Positions 6,101 through 7,024 of a stretch of DNA of 7,024 bases are shown in pieces. The stretch covers positions 1 through 7,024 of the forward strand of contig JAUVAM010000198.1 of assembly GCA_030591745.1 (NCBI GenBank). The letters are read 5' to 3'. The stretch comes from Deltaproteobacteria bacterium (GTDB taxonomy: Bacteria; Myxococcota; B64-G9). The notes under the pieces were generated by a model, which saw only the letters and a program-made list of their open reading frames with translations, did no database searches and had not been told where the DNA came from. Numbering within the stretch: the first letter of the stretch is position 1; each line of letters starts with the position of its first letter. Both the position numbers and the translations under genes were made by a program.

Positions 6101-7013
6101 GCAAGCGGCAGGCGATCAAGTCCTTAGGCTTGACCAATTCTCGGCGGGCTTTTGGGACCGGGCTTTGGACCTGGCTGCCTTGGCCGCCCCCGGCAGGCGC
6201 AACTCGGTTTTTGGTGCCGTAGGCTATCTGGACGAAGCCTTCCAAGCCGAAATCGCTGGCGAATATCGAGTGGATGAGCATCTGCCTCTGGTCCGTGAGG
6301 ACCTTTGGGATCTCAGCGGGCCTGACCAGCATCGTCAGACCGTCCTTCGAATGGCCATGGCTTGGCAACCGAGCCCCTCATGGAGCATGGGGGGCAGGGT
6401 GGCCTGGGCTGAGAGTTTTGGCTCCTGGACAGGCCAAGACGGACCTGGTTTGCCGGAAGGCGGATTCTTGGAAGCCTCTTTGGGGCTGGCCTACAGGCCC
6501 TCTTCCCTTCGCTGGTTTCGCATGATGTTGCGGGCGGCGGGGGGACGAGAGCAACGTCCCTGGCCTTTGGGCCCCGAAAATGCCTATCCGGGAAGCCAAG
6601 ACTGGTTTATGACCAGCCTGGCGCTTCTTTTTGAGCCTGCCCCCTGGTTGCAACCCACCCTGGTGGCGGCACCCTTTCTGCGGGAATTCCGTTACACCGA
6701 TGGGCGCAAGGCCCAACAACAGACAGGCTTGCTGACCATGCTGCGCATCGGATCGGAGCTATGGGCAGGTTTGGGCTTGGCCGTCGAAGGCCGCCTGCAG
6801 GGCCTCTGGCAGGACGAAGGACTGTTACCCGAGAGCGACGCTGAAAGTCTGCGGATGGGCCTGGCCTGCGAAATCTTCTACCAGCTCAAAGCGGGTCCCA
6901 GCGTAACGCGCTTGGCCTTGGGTTACAGCTTTTCAGACGTGCCTGACCCCTTGTTGCAGGATCTAAACGCAGGCAATCAAGGCCTCTACCTGCGACTGGA
7001 GGGGGCCCTTTGA
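3186..7013 (+). CDS. Large exported outer-membrane beta-barrel-like protein with SdrD_B-like N-terminal domain, 1275 aa
   Basis: Residues 1-22 are a Sec signal peptide (MRRASSSTLLGLCLLLTAYAAA, cleavage near AAA/EP). Residues about 34-130 match the SdrD_B/CNA-B-like pattern: GRVFLDLNEDGHWSSGDLGL, then VRLW, then LTDNEGRYHM. This Ca-binding-type fold is often found in surface proteins. Residues about 165-222 (VTVDGQAATIADDGFRARI, then RPGLTRSLVI) resemble a glucodextranase-like Ig domain; Cys174/Cys209 and Cys243/Cys261 could form disulfides. From about 305 to the end the protein alternates short amphipathic strands rich in Gly, Ser, Trp and Tyr with polar turns, as in large outer-membrane barrels. 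Within it, residues 530-580 hold the motif GSERLVLHQRDRRTG followed by RGVDYQLDHLGGRILLTEPL, a 'GSErv...rGxDYxiDyxxGrilf' signature I associate with uncharacterised deltaproteobacterial surface proteins. The C-terminus (GLYLRLEGAL) is strand-like but ends in Leu rather than the usual Phe/Trp. The ATG at 3186 overlaps the upstream stop as ATGA, with GAGG at 3172-3175; this and the signal peptide make it the start. A longer in-frame start at 3096 would hide the signal peptide. Role unknown; surface display, pore or assembly platform for the preceding Ig protein is inferred. Confidence 0.85.
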   Translation: MRRASSSTLLGLCLLLTAYAAAEPSPANFRTTEGLVIGRVFLDLNEDGHWSSGDLGLPKVRLWTSEGTEVLTDNEGRYHMGRLETGHELGGQVWLKLDSSSLPAGTSMPDGGRRLVQLAPMAVVRVDFPLGKASWSEPTTRAIEQAPNPEDGLATPRASDEIETWLQGASGKDCLVTVDGQAATIADDGFRARIRIRPGLTRSLVIMQCPNGRLSAHEALTFWRRRQQGDLILPGPNRNLLSCQGPNPMAVPPASSLRLRCKVQTELEVELGDQRNDGRPTWRPVLILKPGINTFPLRIKTPHRVFRGQTDWQVERDFLKGALSGTLGLRLGLGDGDRGLVWGGSLRGKLAAELPWDLKLILQGRADSYETAGYSAGELLEQGLSPSWDPWTFQRAADPEGAYWLTGDQSITQHSNHSLGRYSLSLKRGDSSLAWGQILTDDAKSSDEIGQFRQVLHGAYTRLRLLEPWFPEELAGVDLRVEAFYARSDPWTHSTMASYGPSSTEGLLAKPAHEEFLATGGTLYFLGHAWVVEGSERLVLHQRDRRTGMQLSVRRLKRGVDYQLDHLGGRILLTEPLDAGPLSGSPIRLMAGGNESQVLVVDYVFLDPSGVPGRDQAYGGGFRLDGRPVDGLHLSAQAGAMAASGSQAAEYRLLRSKLEVSWEEFGRIWATWADSRGQLLMPAYSVDGGLSMAQAPTAPDALGEAYEAGADLFFGPSQTALRFRRQLAGFADSSRLVADDLTQFLASSQIQLGSSWNVSGRFASSFWEQGTLWEGKAQLAYAPLEDLSFKLAGIMDAAKPADDLGQGFRRGFGDGQRALLGLHAQYRVLDWLSLLASHQQSLLHEGQGAMGRNLSLSTLGFQLAFPEKIQVGVEGGWGPKLGNLIRLNLGEDRPDGSRIFAATTIAPDSHGIRYGGLSSGQSASVGETGWRLGTAQHVGQEPGAQLKGQTLSLAGPIAQHWRLRLAYERSELQAAGDQVLRLDQFSAGFWDRALDLAALAAPGRRNSVFGAVGYLDEAFQAEIAGEYRVDEHLPLVREDLWDLSGPDQHRQTVLRMAMAWQPSPSWSMGGRVAWAESFGSWTGQDGPGLPEGGFLEASLGLAYRPSSLRWFRMMLRAAGGREQRPWPLGPENAYPGSQDWFMTSLALLFEPAPWLQPTLVAAPFLREFRYTDGRKAQQQTGLLTMLRIGSELWAGLGLAVEGRLQGLWQDEGLLPESDAESLRMGLACEIFYQLKAGPSVTRLALGYSFSDVPDPLLQDLNAGNQGLYLRLEGAL
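6998..7005 (+). promoter_or_regulatory. Ribosome binding site at the end of the barrel gene
   Basis: GGAGGGGG at 6998-7005 lies 7 nt before an ATG at 7013 that overlaps the TGA stop (TGATG). It is well placed to initiate a following gene. Confidence 0.5.
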
Positions 7014-7024
7014 TGTGTTGCCCC
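7013..7024 (+). CDS. Possible first codons of a downstream gene, cut by the window edge
   Basis: The ATG at 7013-7015 overlaps the TGA of the barrel gene in a TGATG arrangement and has a good Shine-Dalgarno sequence. Only four codons (M-C-C-P) are visible, so no product can be named. A GTG at 7015 in another frame is an alternative start. The spacing implies translational coupling and membership of the same operon. Confidence 0.35.

Overview
The window is about 7 kb of almost fully coding, fairly GC-rich DNA. Every supported gene lies on the + strand. The two large genes encode exported proteins, one of them an apparent outer-membrane beta-barrel, so the host is Gram-negative. The style of the small zinc-ribbon protein, the Ig-repeat secreted protein and the SdrD_B-like/barrel protein recalls Myxococcota and other lineages formerly called Deltaproteobacteria. 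That placement is an impression from family resemblance, not a search result. No tRNA, rRNA, insertion sequence, CRISPR array or rho-independent terminator was seen.

Layout. (1) 2-322: the 3' end of a gene that enters from the left. (2) 323-397: a short gap with a plausible sigma70-like promoter and a strong Shine-Dalgarno sequence. (3) 398-616: a 72-aa cytoplasmic protein of unknown function. (4) 641-1111: a 156-aa protein with a four-cysteine zinc ribbon at each end and a DUF2007-like middle. (5) 1084-3189: a roughly 701-aa secreted protein built from Ig-like (Big_1/invasin-like) modules, with five diverged copies of one internal sequence motif and a carboxypeptidase-regulatory-like domain. 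(6) 3186-7013: a 1275-aa exported protein with an N-terminal SdrD_B-like domain, an Ig-like region and a very long C-terminal part that looks like an outer-membrane beta-barrel. (7) 7013 onward: the probable first codons of another gene, cut by the window edge.

Genes 3 to 7 are tightly packed (24-nt gap, 28-nt overlap, ATGA overlap, TGATG overlap) and probably form one operon read from the promoter near 340-368. The most interesting part is the coupled pair 1084-3189 and 3186-7013: a periplasmic or surface Ig-repeat protein made together with a large outer-membrane protein that carries its own Ig-like N-terminus. I infer that the two cooperate at the cell envelope as a surface structure, adhesin or export/assembly device. 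The sequence does not show which, and I do not recognise an experimentally characterised homologue.
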